Assembly: GCA_015064395.1 (NCBI GenBank)
Contig: SVSH01000004.1
Coordinates: forward strand, 70,901-103,383
Direction of reading: 5' to 3'
DNA: 32,483 nucleotides
Source: Oscillospiraceae bacterium
GTDB taxonomy: Bacteria > Bacillota > Clostridia > Oscillospirales > CAG-272
Positions 1 to 7,393 of this stretch are shown in pieces; positions within the stretch are counted from its first letter, which is position 1, and each line of letters begins with the position of its first letter. The position numbers and the translations under genes were made by a program. Below the pieces are notes generated by a model, which saw only the letters and a list, made by a program, of their open reading frames with translations, had not been told where the DNA came from and did no database searches.

Positions 1-300
1 GGTGACCAGTATCTCGTCCTTATAGTCGTAAGACAAGTCATATTTGCCCTTGACGTAACGGGCAATTTCTTTTCGCAGATGCTCCAAGCCGGAATTGGAC
101 GTGTAGCGCGTGTGACTTCTTTCCAAGGATTGAATACCCGCGCGGCGGATTCTCCAAGGGGTGGGAAAGTCAGGTTCACCCACGCCAAGGGAGATGATGT
201 CCTGCATCGTCTCGGCAATATCGAAAAATTTACGAATGCCGGAGGGCGCAATGCCTGTCACCGCGGGGTTGAGAATGCGATCGTAATGAACGGTACTCAC
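1..300 (-). CDS. Class-I aminotransferase, N-terminal 100 codons (gene runs off the window)
   Basis: This is the N-terminal part of a PLP-dependent fold-type I aminotransferase of the AspC/AlaT/PatA kind. Seen: an opening with the motif SGIRKFFDIAE, then ISLGVGEPDFPTP at about residues 38-50 (the family's substrate-binding GEPDF block) and the TRYTSNSGLEHLRKEIA segment. The PLP lysine lies beyond the window edge. The start is a GTG at 300 that overlaps the TGA of the upstream Lrp-type gene (GTGA), so the two are translationally coupled. Known: Lrp-regulator/aminotransferase pairs such as alaR-alaT (yugG-yugH) occur in Bacillota. The leader upstream carries a putative alanine specifier, which favours an alanine-forming transaminase, but aspartate or aromatic specificity cannot be excluded from this fragment. 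Confidence 0.9.
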   Translation of the reverse strand, partial: MSTVHYDRILNPAVTGIAPSGIRKFFDIAETMQDIISLGVGEPDFPTPWRIRRAGIQSLERSHTRYTSNSGLEHLRKEIARYVKGKYDLSYDYKDEILVT

Positions 301-779
301 AGCAAATAGTTCCCCCGATCGTCGCCGTCCTCGCCCAGAAGCTCTACGTCCAGCTCCTTGTAGCGGCGAAGGACAAAGTGAGTGGAGGTAGAAATGACAG
401 AGTCAATGGTGGAGAGCTCCTTGGCCACGAACAGAGCGACCTCCTGGAAGGTCTTTCCCTTGACGACAAGGGAAAGGTCATAACCGCCCGACATCAGATA
501 CACCGACTCGACCTCGGGATATTTCATTACGCGCAGAGCCACCTCCTCAAAGCCAAGTCCCGCCTTGGGCGTGACCTTGAGCTCAATGATGGCCGAGACA
601 AACGCGCTGTCCATGCGCTCCCAGTCCACCACGGCTTTATATCCGCGGATAAGTCCGTTCTGTTCCATTTGCGCGATCTCTTGTACGACTGCTTCTTCGG
701 TCATGTCTGCCATCACGGCAAGCTCCTGTGTGGTATAGTGTGCATTTTTGCTCAGCAGCTTCAAAAGCTTCAGATTCAT
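297..779 (-). CDS. Lrp/AsnC-family transcriptional regulator
   Basis: A 160-residue Lrp/AsnC regulator. The N-terminal winged helix (roughly residues 1-60, containing LLSKNAHYTTQELAVMADM and EEAVVQEIAQMEQNGLIRGY) is followed by the RAM/AsnC ligand-binding domain (VSAIIELKV, then VESVYLMSGGYDLSLVVKG, a typical effector-site loop). The start chosen is the ATG at 779, preceded by GGAGGATC. The longer reading frame upstream runs through the T-box terminator and is not credible. It is cotranscribed with the aminotransferase by a 4-base overlap, and the arrangement resembles Bacillus alaR-alaT, where the regulator activates the transaminase gene. Whether it responds to alanine here is an inference from that parallel and from the T-box specifier. 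Confidence 0.9.
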   Translation of the reverse strand: MNLKLLKLLSKNAHYTTQELAVMADMTEEAVVQEIAQMEQNGLIRGYKAVVDWERMDSAFVSAIIELKVTPKAGLGFEEVALRVMKYPEVESVYLMSGGYDLSLVVKGKTFQEVALFVAKELSTIDSVISTSTHFVLRRYKELDVELLGEDGDDRGNYLL

Positions 780-800
780 GATAAGATCCTCCATAATATT

Positions 801-1066
801 AAAAATAAAAAAGCCCCCGACACGACAAAAGCCGTGTTCAGGGCGAAATGTATTCCGCGTTACCACCTGAATTCGATCGATCCCGATCGCACTTAGCCGG
901 CACCATCATGCCGATTCCCCTGTAACGGAGGGAATCCGTCAAAGCCTCACATTTTGCTCGGTTTGAAGCTCAAAAACTGCTTCACGCGACGCCCATCGAA
1001 GCTCACACCACCCGCTCCGTCTCTGAAAAGGACTCTCCGCGCTACTCCTTTTTCTCATAGCTGTTG
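801..1066 (-). ncRNA. T-box riboswitch leader, putative Ala specifier (GCA)
   Basis: The RNA (minus strand) begins near 1066, has a Stem I region with an AGTA element, the T-box sequence AGGTGGTAACGCGG at 868-855, and a terminator hairpin (stem halves about 844-833 and 824-813) followed by a T-rich run at 812-801. Uncharged tRNA binding should favour the antiterminator and expression of the Lrp/aminotransferase pair. The candidate specifier GCA lies after TGAA and exactly 10 nt before the AGCT at the 3' base of Stem I. In the valS leader of this same window, GTC (Val) sits at exactly the same distance from the equivalent AGCT. This supports an alanine-responsive T-box, though the fold was drawn by eye. 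Confidence 0.88.
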
Positions 1067-1072
1067 CATTTA

Positions 1073-1100
1073 TTATACTATGTGGGCATATGATTGTCAA
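1073..1100 (-). promoter_or_regulatory. Promoter of the T-box/Lrp/aminotransferase operon
   Basis: Perfect consensus: TTGACA at 1100-1095, a 17-bp spacer, and TATAAT at 1078-1073. Constitutive sigma-A-type initiation, with control left to the T-box downstream. Confidence 0.92.
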
Positions 1101-1156
1101 GAGAAAAAACGCAAATCTATAAAAAAACAAAAATCATTCAAAATCCGTAAAAAATA

Positions 1157-1185
1157 TTGACATACACTATTTTTTGTGGTAGAAT
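1157..1185 (+). promoter_or_regulatory. Promoter of the SCIFF locus
   Basis: TTGACA at 1157-1162, 17-bp spacer, TAGAAT at 1180-1185. It lies about 40 bp ahead of the SCIFF peptide start. Confidence 0.85.
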
Positions 1186-1225
1186 TACAGAGTAGTTATT
1201 ATTTCATTCTATGGAGGGTGTTACT

Positions 1226-1369
1226 ATGAAGAGAATTCATACTGTTGAGACGAAGAATATTGCAAAGACTGTTGAAAACGGTGGCTGTGGCGAGTGCCAG
1301 ACCTCCTGCCAGTCCGCGTGCAAGACCTCTTGCGGCGTTGCAAATCAGCAGTGCGAGAACAACAAGTGA
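1226..1369 (+). CDS. scfA: SCIFF ranthipeptide precursor (six cysteines in forty-five residues)
   Basis: A 47-residue peptide with the leader MKRIHTVETKNIAKTVENGG and a cysteine-rich core beginning CGECQTSCQSACKTSCG. The six cysteines are at positions 21, 24, 28, 32, 36 and 43. Length, cysteine count and spacing match the SCIFF family, which is near-universal in Clostridia. In that family the maturase installs thioether links from cysteine sulfur to a non-alpha carbon of an acceptor residue; the acceptor here is probably one of the Thr/Ser/Gln residues between cysteines, which is inference. The start ATG at 1226 follows a strong GGAGG (1213-1217). The maturase gene lies 98 bp downstream, beyond a terminator hairpin. 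The biological role of mature SCIFF is not established. Confidence 0.95.
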   Translation: MKRIHTVETKNIAKTVENGGCGECQTSCQSACKTSCGVANQQCENNK

Positions 1370-1384
1370 TTTTCGCTAAATGAT

Positions 1385-1421
1385 AAAACGCTGTCCCACA
1401 CGGTGACAGCGTTTTATTTTT
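1385..1421 (+). terminator. Intrinsic terminator between scfA and scfB
   Basis: Stem AAAACGCTGTC/GACAGCGTTTT with a short loop, followed by ATTTTT. It sits between the SCIFF peptide and its maturase and probably makes the peptide transcript more abundant than the read-through maturase transcript. Confidence 0.85.
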
Positions 1422-1467
1422 GATATGATATGTGTGAAATACAAGGATTGAAAGGAAAGTCTGGAAA

Positions 1468-2841
1468 ATGGTCCATCAATATAAACTGAACGGCTATAAC
1501 ATTGTTCTTGACACCTGCTCCGGCTCGGTTCACGTTGTCGATGAGGTGGCGTATGATATCATTGAGATGTTCAAAACGCACAGCGAAGAGGAAATTGTTG
1601 CTGCCGTGCTGGAGAAATACCAGGACGCGCCGGATGTAACGAGAGAGGACATCCTCGCTTGCATCGACGATATCCGCACGCTGGAGGATGAGGGCAAGCT
1701 TTACTCCGAGGATAAATACGAGGCACTTGCCGGCACCTATAAAAACAACAGCAAGGTGATCAAGGCGCTTTGCCTGCACGTCTCTCACACCTGCAATTTG
1801 AATTGCTCGTATTGCTTTGCCAGCCAAGGAAAATACCAGGGGGATCGCGCACTGATGTCCTTTGAGGTCGGCAAACAGGCGCTTGACTTTTTGATTGCCA
1901 ATTCGGGAAGCAGAAGAAACCTTGAGGTGGACTTTTTCGGCGGCGAGCCCGCACTGAATTTCGACGTGGTCAAGCAGTTGGTCGAATACGCGCGCAGGAT
2001 CGAGAAGGAGCACAACAAAAATTTCCGCTTCACCTATACGACCAATGGTATGGTTCTGACGGACGATATGATCGATTTCCTGAACAAGGAATGCCATAAC
2101 GTTGTTTTGTCCTTAGACGGACGCAAAGAGGTCAACGACCGTTTCCGCGTCGACTACGCAGGTCGCGGCAGCTATGATGTGATCGTTCCGAATTTCAAGC
2201 GTCTGGTAGAGAAGCGTGGCGGAAAGGGGTATTACGTCCGCGGCACGTTCACGCATCATAATACCGATTTCACGAGCGACATCATACATATGGCAGACCT
2301 TGGATTTACCGAGCTTTCCATGGAGCCCGTGGTATGCTCGCCGGATGATCCCTGCGCCCTGACGGCGGAGGATCTGCCCGTGATTTGCGAGCAGTATGAG
2401 CTTCTGGCCAAAGAAATGATCAAGCGCAAAAAGGAAGGCCGTCCGTTCACCTTCTATCATTATATGCTCGACCTCAAAAACGGCCCTTGCATCTACAAGC
2501 GCATCACCGGATGCGGCTCGGGTACAGAATATATGGCTGTCACCCCTTGGGGTGAGTTATATCCTTGTCATCAGTTCGTCGGAGACAAAAAATACAGTCT
2601 CGGTGACATTTGGAACGGTGTCAAAAACGTCGAGGCACAGGATCAGTTCAGACAGTGCAACGCCTATGCACGTGCAGAATGCCGTGATTGCTGGGCGAGA
2701 CTTTACTGCTCCGGCGGTTGCGCGGCCAATGCCTATCACGCCACGGGAAGCATCAACGGAATTTACGAATATGGCTGTGAGCTGTTCAAAAAGCGCATCG
2801 AATGCGCCGTGATGATGCAGGTCGCAGAGAGCGATGAATAA
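1468..2841 (+). CDS. scfB: Radical-SAM SCIFF peptide maturase (SPASM domain)
   Basis: A 457-residue radical SAM enzyme that forms the thioether crosslinks of the SCIFF peptide. Residues 1-90 form a RiPP-recognition-like N-terminal domain (HQYKLNGYNIVLDTCSGSVH). The 4Fe-4S motif CNLNCSYC has cysteines at 109, 113 and 116, and is followed by FFGGEPALNF at 156-165. The C-terminal SPASM region (about 345-445) has many cysteines: GCGSGTEY, YPCHQF, CNAYARAECRDCW, YCSGGCAAN and YGCELF, which would hold two auxiliary clusters. Length matches CteB-type maturases. The start ATG at 1468 follows an AAAGGAAAG site. It is in the same orientation as scfA and is probably expressed by read-through of the intervening terminator. 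No dedicated exporter or leader protease is encoded next to it. Confidence 0.95.
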   Translation: MVHQYKLNGYNIVLDTCSGSVHVVDEVAYDIIEMFKTHSEEEIVAAVLEKYQDAPDVTREDILACIDDIRTLEDEGKLYSEDKYEALAGTYKNNSKVIKALCLHVSHTCNLNCSYCFASQGKYQGDRALMSFEVGKQALDFLIANSGSRRNLEVDFFGGEPALNFDVVKQLVEYARRIEKEHNKNFRFTYTTNGMVLTDDMIDFLNKECHNVVLSLDGRKEVNDRFRVDYAGRGSYDVIVPNFKRLVEKRGGKGYYVRGTFTHHNTDFTSDIIHMADLGFTELSMEPVVCSPDDPCALTAEDLPVICEQYELLAKEMIKRKKEGRPFTFYHYMLDLKNGPCIYKRITGCGSGTEYMAVTPWGELYPCHQFVGDKKYSLGDIWNGVKNVEAQDQFRQCNAYARAECRDCWARLYCSGGCAANAYHATGSINGIYEYGCELFKKRIECAVMMQVAESDE

Positions 2842-2888
2842 AAAGCATAGTGGGTCATCATTTATGATCATCTCAAGAGGTCATTGCC

Positions 2889-4250
2889 ATGCAAACGCCG
2901 ATATACGATTTTGTCCAAAATTATATACAGTCGGATGACGCACGATTTCATATGCCGGGGCACAAGGGTGTTCCGTTTCTCGGCTGTGAGCCGGGCGACA
3001 TTACGGAAATCGAGGGCGCGGACGTTCTTTACACGCCGAGCGGGATCATAGAGCAAAGCGAAAAAAACGCAACGATGCTCTTTCAAACGGCGCACACGTT
3101 TTATTCGACGGAGGGATCGTCGTTAGCCATTCGCGCCATGCTTGCGATGGCAAGGGAAACGAGCGATAGCCGACAGCCGCTTGTCCTTGCGGCGCGAAAT
3201 GCACACAAGGCCTTTGTATATGCGTGCGCTTTGCTTGATCTGCGTGTTCAGTGGCTTTATTCCGACCGTGCGCATCATGTTTGTACCGGAGTGATCACAC
3301 CGTGCGAGCTCCGAATGGCACTGGAAAAGCTAAATGAGATGCCAATGGCTGTGTACGTGACGTCGCCCGATTATTTAGGCAACGTCTGTGATATTGCCGG
3401 TCTGTCCTCGGTTTGTGATGCATACGGCATTCCGCTACTCGTCGATAACGCCCACGGCGCGTATCTTGGCTTCCTGGAGCCATCCCTTCACCCGATTGCA
3501 CTTGGGGCAAGTCTGTGTTGCGACTCCGCCCATAAGACGCTTCCGGTGCTGACGGGCGGTGCCTATCTTCACGTTTCAAAAAAAGCCCCCGAGCACTATC
3601 TCAAGAACGCCAGAAAATATCTCTCCCTCTTTGCTTCGACGAGCCCTTCTTATCTGATTTTGCAGTCGCTCGATCTTTGCAATGCCTATCTTGCAAGGGG
3701 ATACCGTGAACGCTTGTCCGAATGTATCCGGCGCGTGATCGACGTAAAGAAGCATATAGCGCAGCGCGGCTTTTGCATGGTAGATGGGGAACCGCTGAAG
3801 ATCGTGATCGATGCGAAAAAAAGCGGGTTTGAGGGCACAGAACTAGCCCAACTATTGAGAGCACAGGGTGTTCAGTGTGAGTTTTCCGATCCGGATTTTC
3901 TTGTCTTGATGGCAACGCCCGAAAACCGAACCGTTGACTTTGAACGACTGAAAGCCGCATTTAATGCGATCACGCCGCGAGAGCCGCTGGACGGAGGCGT
4001 GGAGCCGGTACGGAATCCGGAGATCGTTTTGGACTTGCGCCGAGCTGTTCTTGCCCCCAGTGAGACGGTTTTTGTCGACGATGCTGTTGGCAGAATATGC
4101 GCGTCGCCGACCGTGGCCTGTCCCCCCGCCGTTCCTATTGTCATCAGCGGCGAGCGGATCACCGAGGCGCACGTGCGTGCGATGAAATATTACGGACACA
4201 AGACCATTGAGGTTGTCAAGGAATCCTTTTTGACCGCCCAAGAGCTTTGA
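2889..4250 (+). CDS. Orn/Lys/Arg decarboxylase-family PLP enzyme
   Basis: A 453-residue fold-type I PLP enzyme of the YaaO/SpeA group of Orn/Lys/Arg decarboxylases. Seen: the N-terminal hallmark FHMPGHKG at 20-27, FYSTEGSSLAIRAM (about 71-84), the cofactor aspartate motif VDNAHGAY at 185-192, and the Schiff-base lysine in CDSAHKTLPVLTGGAYLH (K216). A C-terminal decarboxylase domain follows (EVVKESFLTAQ at the end). Its length is close to the 450-490 usual for the Gram-positive branch. It should decarboxylate arginine, lysine or ornithine to a polyamine or its precursor; the substrate cannot be read from sequence alone. It starts 47 bp after scfB with AGAGGTC upstream and may be cotranscribed with it. 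Any link to SCIFF is unproven. Confidence 0.9.
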   Translation: MQTPIYDFVQNYIQSDDARFHMPGHKGVPFLGCEPGDITEIEGADVLYTPSGIIEQSEKNATMLFQTAHTFYSTEGSSLAIRAMLAMARETSDSRQPLVLAARNAHKAFVYACALLDLRVQWLYSDRAHHVCTGVITPCELRMALEKLNEMPMAVYVTSPDYLGNVCDIAGLSSVCDAYGIPLLVDNAHGAYLGFLEPSLHPIALGASLCCDSAHKTLPVLTGGAYLHVSKKAPEHYLKNARKYLSLFASTSPSYLILQSLDLCNAYLARGYRERLSECIRRVIDVKKHIAQRGFCMVDGEPLKIVIDAKKSGFEGTELAQLLRAQGVQCEFSDPDFLVLMATPENRTVDFERLKAAFNAITPREPLDGGVEPVRNPEIVLDLRRAVLAPSETVFVDDAVGRICASPTVACPPAVPIVISGERITEAHVRAMKYYGHKTIEVVKESFLTAQEL

Positions 4251-4255
4251 TAAAA

Positions 4256-4297
4256 ATACGGCACAGCTTGCATTGAGCTGTGCCGTATGTATTTTGT
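4256..4297. terminator. Bidirectional terminator between convergent genes
   Basis: A perfect 13-bp stem (ATACGGCACAGCT and its complement, 4256-4268/4276-4288) with a 7-nt loop, T-rich on the plus side and A-rich on the other. It serves the PLP decarboxylase gene and the convergent nucleotidyltransferase gene. Confidence 0.88.
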
Positions 4298-4309
4298 TGG
4301 TGTGCGTGA

Positions 4310-5221
4310 TCAGAACAGAGGAGATGGGTACGTGCCGTCCGCGATCATCTTTTGAATGGAGGCAACGACGGCCGGCTTGTCTTCCTTGTAGGTCACGCCA
4401 AACCAGTGGTCGGGCGTGGGAAGCACCTTGACGGTAGCTTTGCCTTCCTGTACCAGATCGTCCACGATGGAGGGAAGCAGATACTCGGACTTGATGTCGC
4501 CCTCCTTGAGATTAGACAGGAAAGCAGGGAAACGCTGGGCCAGCGTCTCGATAAACGCGGGCGTCAGTCCCCACATATTCATAGAAACGTAGGATTTGGG
4601 ATCCAGGGGCGTCCATTCGCCCTCGCCCGTGGGAACTGCGGCTCCCGTTTCGGTCTTGGTGATGTTGTGTGTCTCGGTGACCTTTACCAGATCGGACGCC
4701 TCGTTGACCGAGCAAACGCCGCGGGAAACGCCGCCGTTGTCGCTCAAGGTGTGATCGAGGATATAGCCTGCCATGCAGAAATCGTAAGGATTTCCCTCAG
4801 CGTGGGCGACCAGATAGTCGTGGATCAGACGGAAGCCCTCCTTGCCGTAATAGTCGTCGGCATTGATGACGATAAAAGGATTGGTGACGACACCGCGGCA
4901 GGCCAGCAGCGCCTGTCCTGTGCCCCAGGGCTTGGTGCGGCCTTCGGGAAGCGAGAACCCCTCGGGCAGATCGTCAAGCTCCTGGAAAACGTACTTGCAG
5001 GGGTAGACCTTTTCCATCTTGTTGCCGATGATCTCGCGAAAATCCTCTTCAATATCCTTGCGGATGATGAATACGACCTCATCAAAGCCGGCGGCAAGCG
5101 CGTCGTAAATCGAGTAGTCCATGATGATCTCGCCCGCGGGACCCATATGCTCCAGTTGCTTGATACCGCCGCCAAAGCGCGAACCAATGCCCGCCGCAAG
5201 AATGACAAGAGAGGTTTTCAT
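4310..5221 (-). CDS. Sugar nucleotidyltransferase (NTP_transferase fold)
   Basis: A 303-residue nucleotidyltransferase. The N-terminal signature LVILAAGIGSRFGGGIKQ (residues 5-22) is the nucleotide-binding loop of sugar-1-phosphate nucleotidyltransferases, followed by GPAGEIIMDYSIYDA. PWGTGQALLACR and FIVINADDYYG (with the metal-binding DD) complete the active site. The start is the ATG at 5221 after AGGAG; the upstream in-frame extension crosses the promoter. In Clostridia and Bacteroidetes, enzymes with this opening are often found with APH-fold NahK-like kinases, and such a kinase lies at 21161, though not adjacent. The natural substrate (GlcNAc-1-P, GalNAc-1-P or another sugar phosphate) is not determined. 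It is divergent from the biotin ligase gene. Confidence 0.88.
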   Translation of the reverse strand: MKTSLVILAAGIGSRFGGGIKQLEHMGPAGEIIMDYSIYDALAAGFDEVVFIIRKDIEEDFREIIGNKMEKVYPCKYVFQELDDLPEGFSLPEGRTKPWGTGQALLACRGVVTNPFIVINADDYYGKEGFRLIHDYLVAHAEGNPYDFCMAGYILDHTLSDNGGVSRGVCSVNEASDLVKVTETHNITKTETGAAVPTGEGEWTPLDPKSYVSMNMWGLTPAFIETLAQRFPAFLSNLKEGDIKSEYLLPSIVDDLVQEGKATVKVLPTPDHWFGVTYKEDKPAVVASIQKMIADGTYPSPLF

Positions 5222-5263
5222 CGTGCGTTTCTCCTTTTTGAATGTGCAGATTTTCCAAGGGAC

Positions 5264-5292
5264 ATTGTACCACGAGACTGCTTTTTTGTCAA
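5264..5292 (-). promoter_or_regulatory. Promoter of the nucleotidyltransferase gene
   Basis: TTGACA at 5292-5287, 17-bp spacer, TACAAT at 5269-5264 on the minus strand. Confidence 0.85.
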
Positions 5293-5320
5293 GGGGAGGG
5301 GGCGTTTTTGTCCTTGCAAG

Positions 5321-5349
5321 TTGACAATTTTCCAATAAAATGGTATACT
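5321..5349 (+). promoter_or_regulatory. Promoter of the biotin ligase gene
   Basis: TTGACA at 5321-5326, 17-bp spacer, TATACT at 5344-5349. It is back-to-back with the minus-strand promoter at 5264-5292. No BirA-type operator palindrome was seen here. Confidence 0.85.
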
Positions 5350-5373
5350 GATAAAAAGCTTGGGAGGTGGCGT

Positions 5374-6150
5374 ATGTTTGATCTGTCTGTGATCCAAAAG
5401 AATCGTCGGGACGTTTGTGTCCTGACCTATGATACGTTGGCCTCCACCAATGCAACCGCCCGCGAGCTCGCCGCAAGAGGAGCACAGGACAAAACAGTCG
5501 TGCTGTCCGAGCATCAGAGTGCCGGCAGGGGACGGATGAGTCGTTCGTTCTTTTCTCCCGACGGAACGGGTATTTATATGAGTGTCATCGTCCGACGACC
5601 CATGACGGCACACAATGCTACTTGCCTGACAACGCTGGCCGCTGTGGCGACCGCCCAGGCCATTGAGAGCATGATCCACCGTCCCGTGGACATTAAATGG
5701 GTCAATGACATCTATCTGAACGAAAAAAAGGTTTGCGGCATACTTTGCGAAGGCGCCGTTGAGCCGGGGACGTCGAGAATGCAATATGCCGTGATCGGTA
5801 TCGGGGTCAACGTAACGCCCCCTATGGGTGGCTTTCCCGAGGAGATCCAAAAGATAGCCGGGGCGGTGTTTGACGCGGTGGAAGATGCCAATTCGTTGCG
5901 TGACTGCTTGATCGGTGAGATCCTGGATCGATTGATCTTTTTATTGGGCCGGAGGGACCAACCCCTTTGCCTGGCAGAATATCGACGACGGTCGATGGTG
6001 ATCGGTCGGGACGTCACGGTGCATCGCGTTGACGGCACAAGCCGTGCGGCACGCGCCCTGGAGATCGACGACGAGTATCGTCTTGTCGTTCAATATGAAA
6101 GCGGCGAGACGGCCGCCTTGGATGGTGGGGAAGTCAGTGTTCGCTTGTGA
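5374..6150 (+). CDS. birA: Biotin--[acetyl-CoA carboxylase] ligase, catalytic domain only
   Basis: A 258-residue biotin-protein ligase. It makes biotinyl-AMP and transfers biotin to the lysine of biotin carboxyl carrier proteins. Seen: the substrate entry loop LASTNATARELA (22-33), the biotin/ATP loop SAGRGRMSRSF (49-59), KWVNDIYLNEKKVCGILCE in mid-protein with the catalytic lysine-containing KVCGIL, and IGIGVNVTPP. A small C-terminal SH3-like domain follows. It lacks the N-terminal helix-turn-helix of bifunctional BirA, so it is a monofunctional ligase and not a biotin-operon repressor. Start ATG at 5374 follows GGGAGG. It is a single-gene unit with its own promoter and terminator. Confidence 0.93.
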   Translation: MFDLSVIQKNRRDVCVLTYDTLASTNATARELAARGAQDKTVVLSEHQSAGRGRMSRSFFSPDGTGIYMSVIVRRPMTAHNATCLTTLAAVATAQAIESMIHRPVDIKWVNDIYLNEKKVCGILCEGAVEPGTSRMQYAVIGIGVNVTPPMGGFPEEIQKIAGAVFDAVEDANSLRDCLIGEILDRLIFLLGRRDQPLCLAEYRRRSMVIGRDVTVHRVDGTSRAARALEIDDEYRLVVQYESGETAALDGGEVSVRL

Positions 6151-6160
6151 ATATAATAGC

Positions 6161-6203
6161 AGCGGCTGTATTCGGTGGAATACAGCCGCTTGACTATTTT
6201 ATT
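6161..6203. terminator. Bidirectional terminator (birA / lipoprotein)
   Basis: A 13-bp perfect stem (6161-6173/6178-6190) with a GGTG loop lies between convergent genes and is followed on the plus side by T-rich sequence. It overlaps the 3' end of the minus-strand gene. Confidence 0.85.
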
Positions 6204-7278
6204 GGTTGTTTTCATCCGCGTTTTCCGCTGGTTCGGTCTGAACCTCGGGAGCGGGGGCAGTTTCGGTCTCGGGCTTTGCGGGTTGTGCTACCGGCTCTGC
6301 CTGTCTATTTTTCTTTGCCTTTTTCGACTTTCCTTTTTTGCCGGTCGGCGTTGTAGGAGACTTGGGCGCGTGCTTTTTGTTCGTAGCCAAAATGATGATA
6401 AGCACCAACAGGCCGATGATGGCCAGCGTGCCGATGGTGGTCACGTTGCGAACGAACCAAACGGCAAAGTCCTCGGCATTGTCTACAAAGGAGTACCAGC
6501 CCGTCCAGAACGCGTCATATACGCGATCGCCAAAGGACGCATCCTGTTCGGTCACCTTGGAATATTCGACGACCTCGGACAGCGACAGGTGAACGGTTGA
6601 ATAAGCGACCTGGCTCTCCAGGACACGCAGGCGCGTCTTATACGCTTCGATCTCCTCGATCACGTTATACAGTCGATCGCGGATGCTGAGCATCTCGGAG
6701 GTCGTTTTTGCGTTCTGAAGCATGGTCTCATACACAGCACGCTCACTCTCCAGGACGTTCAGACGAGCCTCGATATCGTAATACTCGTTGGTCACGTTTT
6801 GTACGTTGGCGCGCTGGGAAGTGATATGCAACAGACCGCCAACTTCACTCAAAAAGGCATCCAGCTTTTCAGCAGGGATACGTAAGGTCATGGTTGCCGT
6901 GCGGGAGTAATAACCAGTGCTGCCGTAGGAGCGGTTGTTGGAGGTAAAGGATTCCTCAAAGCCACCGGCGGTCTTCAAAGCTTCGCGGATCGAAGAAACG
7001 GCGTGGTCAAACTCTTTGGTTTGAGCATCCATATAGACGGTGCGAATGATCTTTTGCACGATCTCCTCGCCCGACTCCTTGTCTGTGGTGTCGTTGTTTT
7101 CGGGAAGCTTGGTGTTGCCGTAGCCGTAATCTCCCTCAACACTTGGAGCCATATCGGCGGGGTACTTGTTGGCGCCACCGGCATAATTGTTATCGTAGGA
7201 TTTGCTACACGAGGTCAGAACACAGCACAGCATCAAAATAACAGCGAGCGCAAGGGTCCACTTTTGGGTTGCTTTCAT
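6199..7278 (-). CDS. DUF4349-type membrane lipoprotein
   Basis: A 359-residue lipoprotein. A signal peptide with lipobox LTSC puts the lipidated cysteine at residue 24. The core (about 75-270) fits the DUF4349 family: IIRTVYMDAQTKEFDHAV, MTLRIPAEKLDAFLSEVG and a helical/coiled-coil stretch with YYDIEARLNVLESERAVYE and IEEIEAYKTRLRVLESQV. A single membrane helix at about 279-298 (TIGTLAIIGLLVLIIILA) precedes a lysine-rich then Pro/Glu-rich cytoplasmic tail of about 60 residues. The protein is therefore anchored at both ends, with its core outside the membrane. No enzymatic function is known to me for the family. The start ATG at 7278 follows AAGGAGGAAG. No clear promoter was identified in 7279-7393. 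Confidence 0.85.
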   Translation of the reverse strand: MKATQKWTLALAVILMLCCVLTSCSKSYDNNYAGGANKYPADMAPSVEGDYGYGNTKLPENNDTTDKESGEEIVQKIIRTVYMDAQTKEFDHAVSSIREALKTAGGFEESFTSNNRSYGSTGYYSRTATMTLRIPAEKLDAFLSEVGGLLHITSQRANVQNVTNEYYDIEARLNVLESERAVYETMLQNAKTTSEMLSIRDRLYNVIEEIEAYKTRLRVLESQVAYSTVHLSLSEVVEYSKVTEQDASFGDRVYDAFWTGWYSFVDNAEDFAVWFVRNVTTIGTLAIIGLLVLIIILATNKKHAPKSPTTPTGKKGKSKKAKKNRQAEPVAQPAKPETETAPAPEVQTEPAENADENNQ

Positions 7279-7393
7279 GATACTTCCTCCTTGAATGTTT
7301 GATTTGTTGCAAAAATCTCCGTCGTATAATTAAGAAAGGGCTTCTGTAAGTATAGACGGAAATTTCTTGCTTTTGGTTACATATTTGGCAAAA

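Noticed and set aside
5374-6150. Bifunctional BirA repressor
   Set aside because: The N-terminal helix-turn-helix is absent and no biotin operator was seen in the intergenic region.
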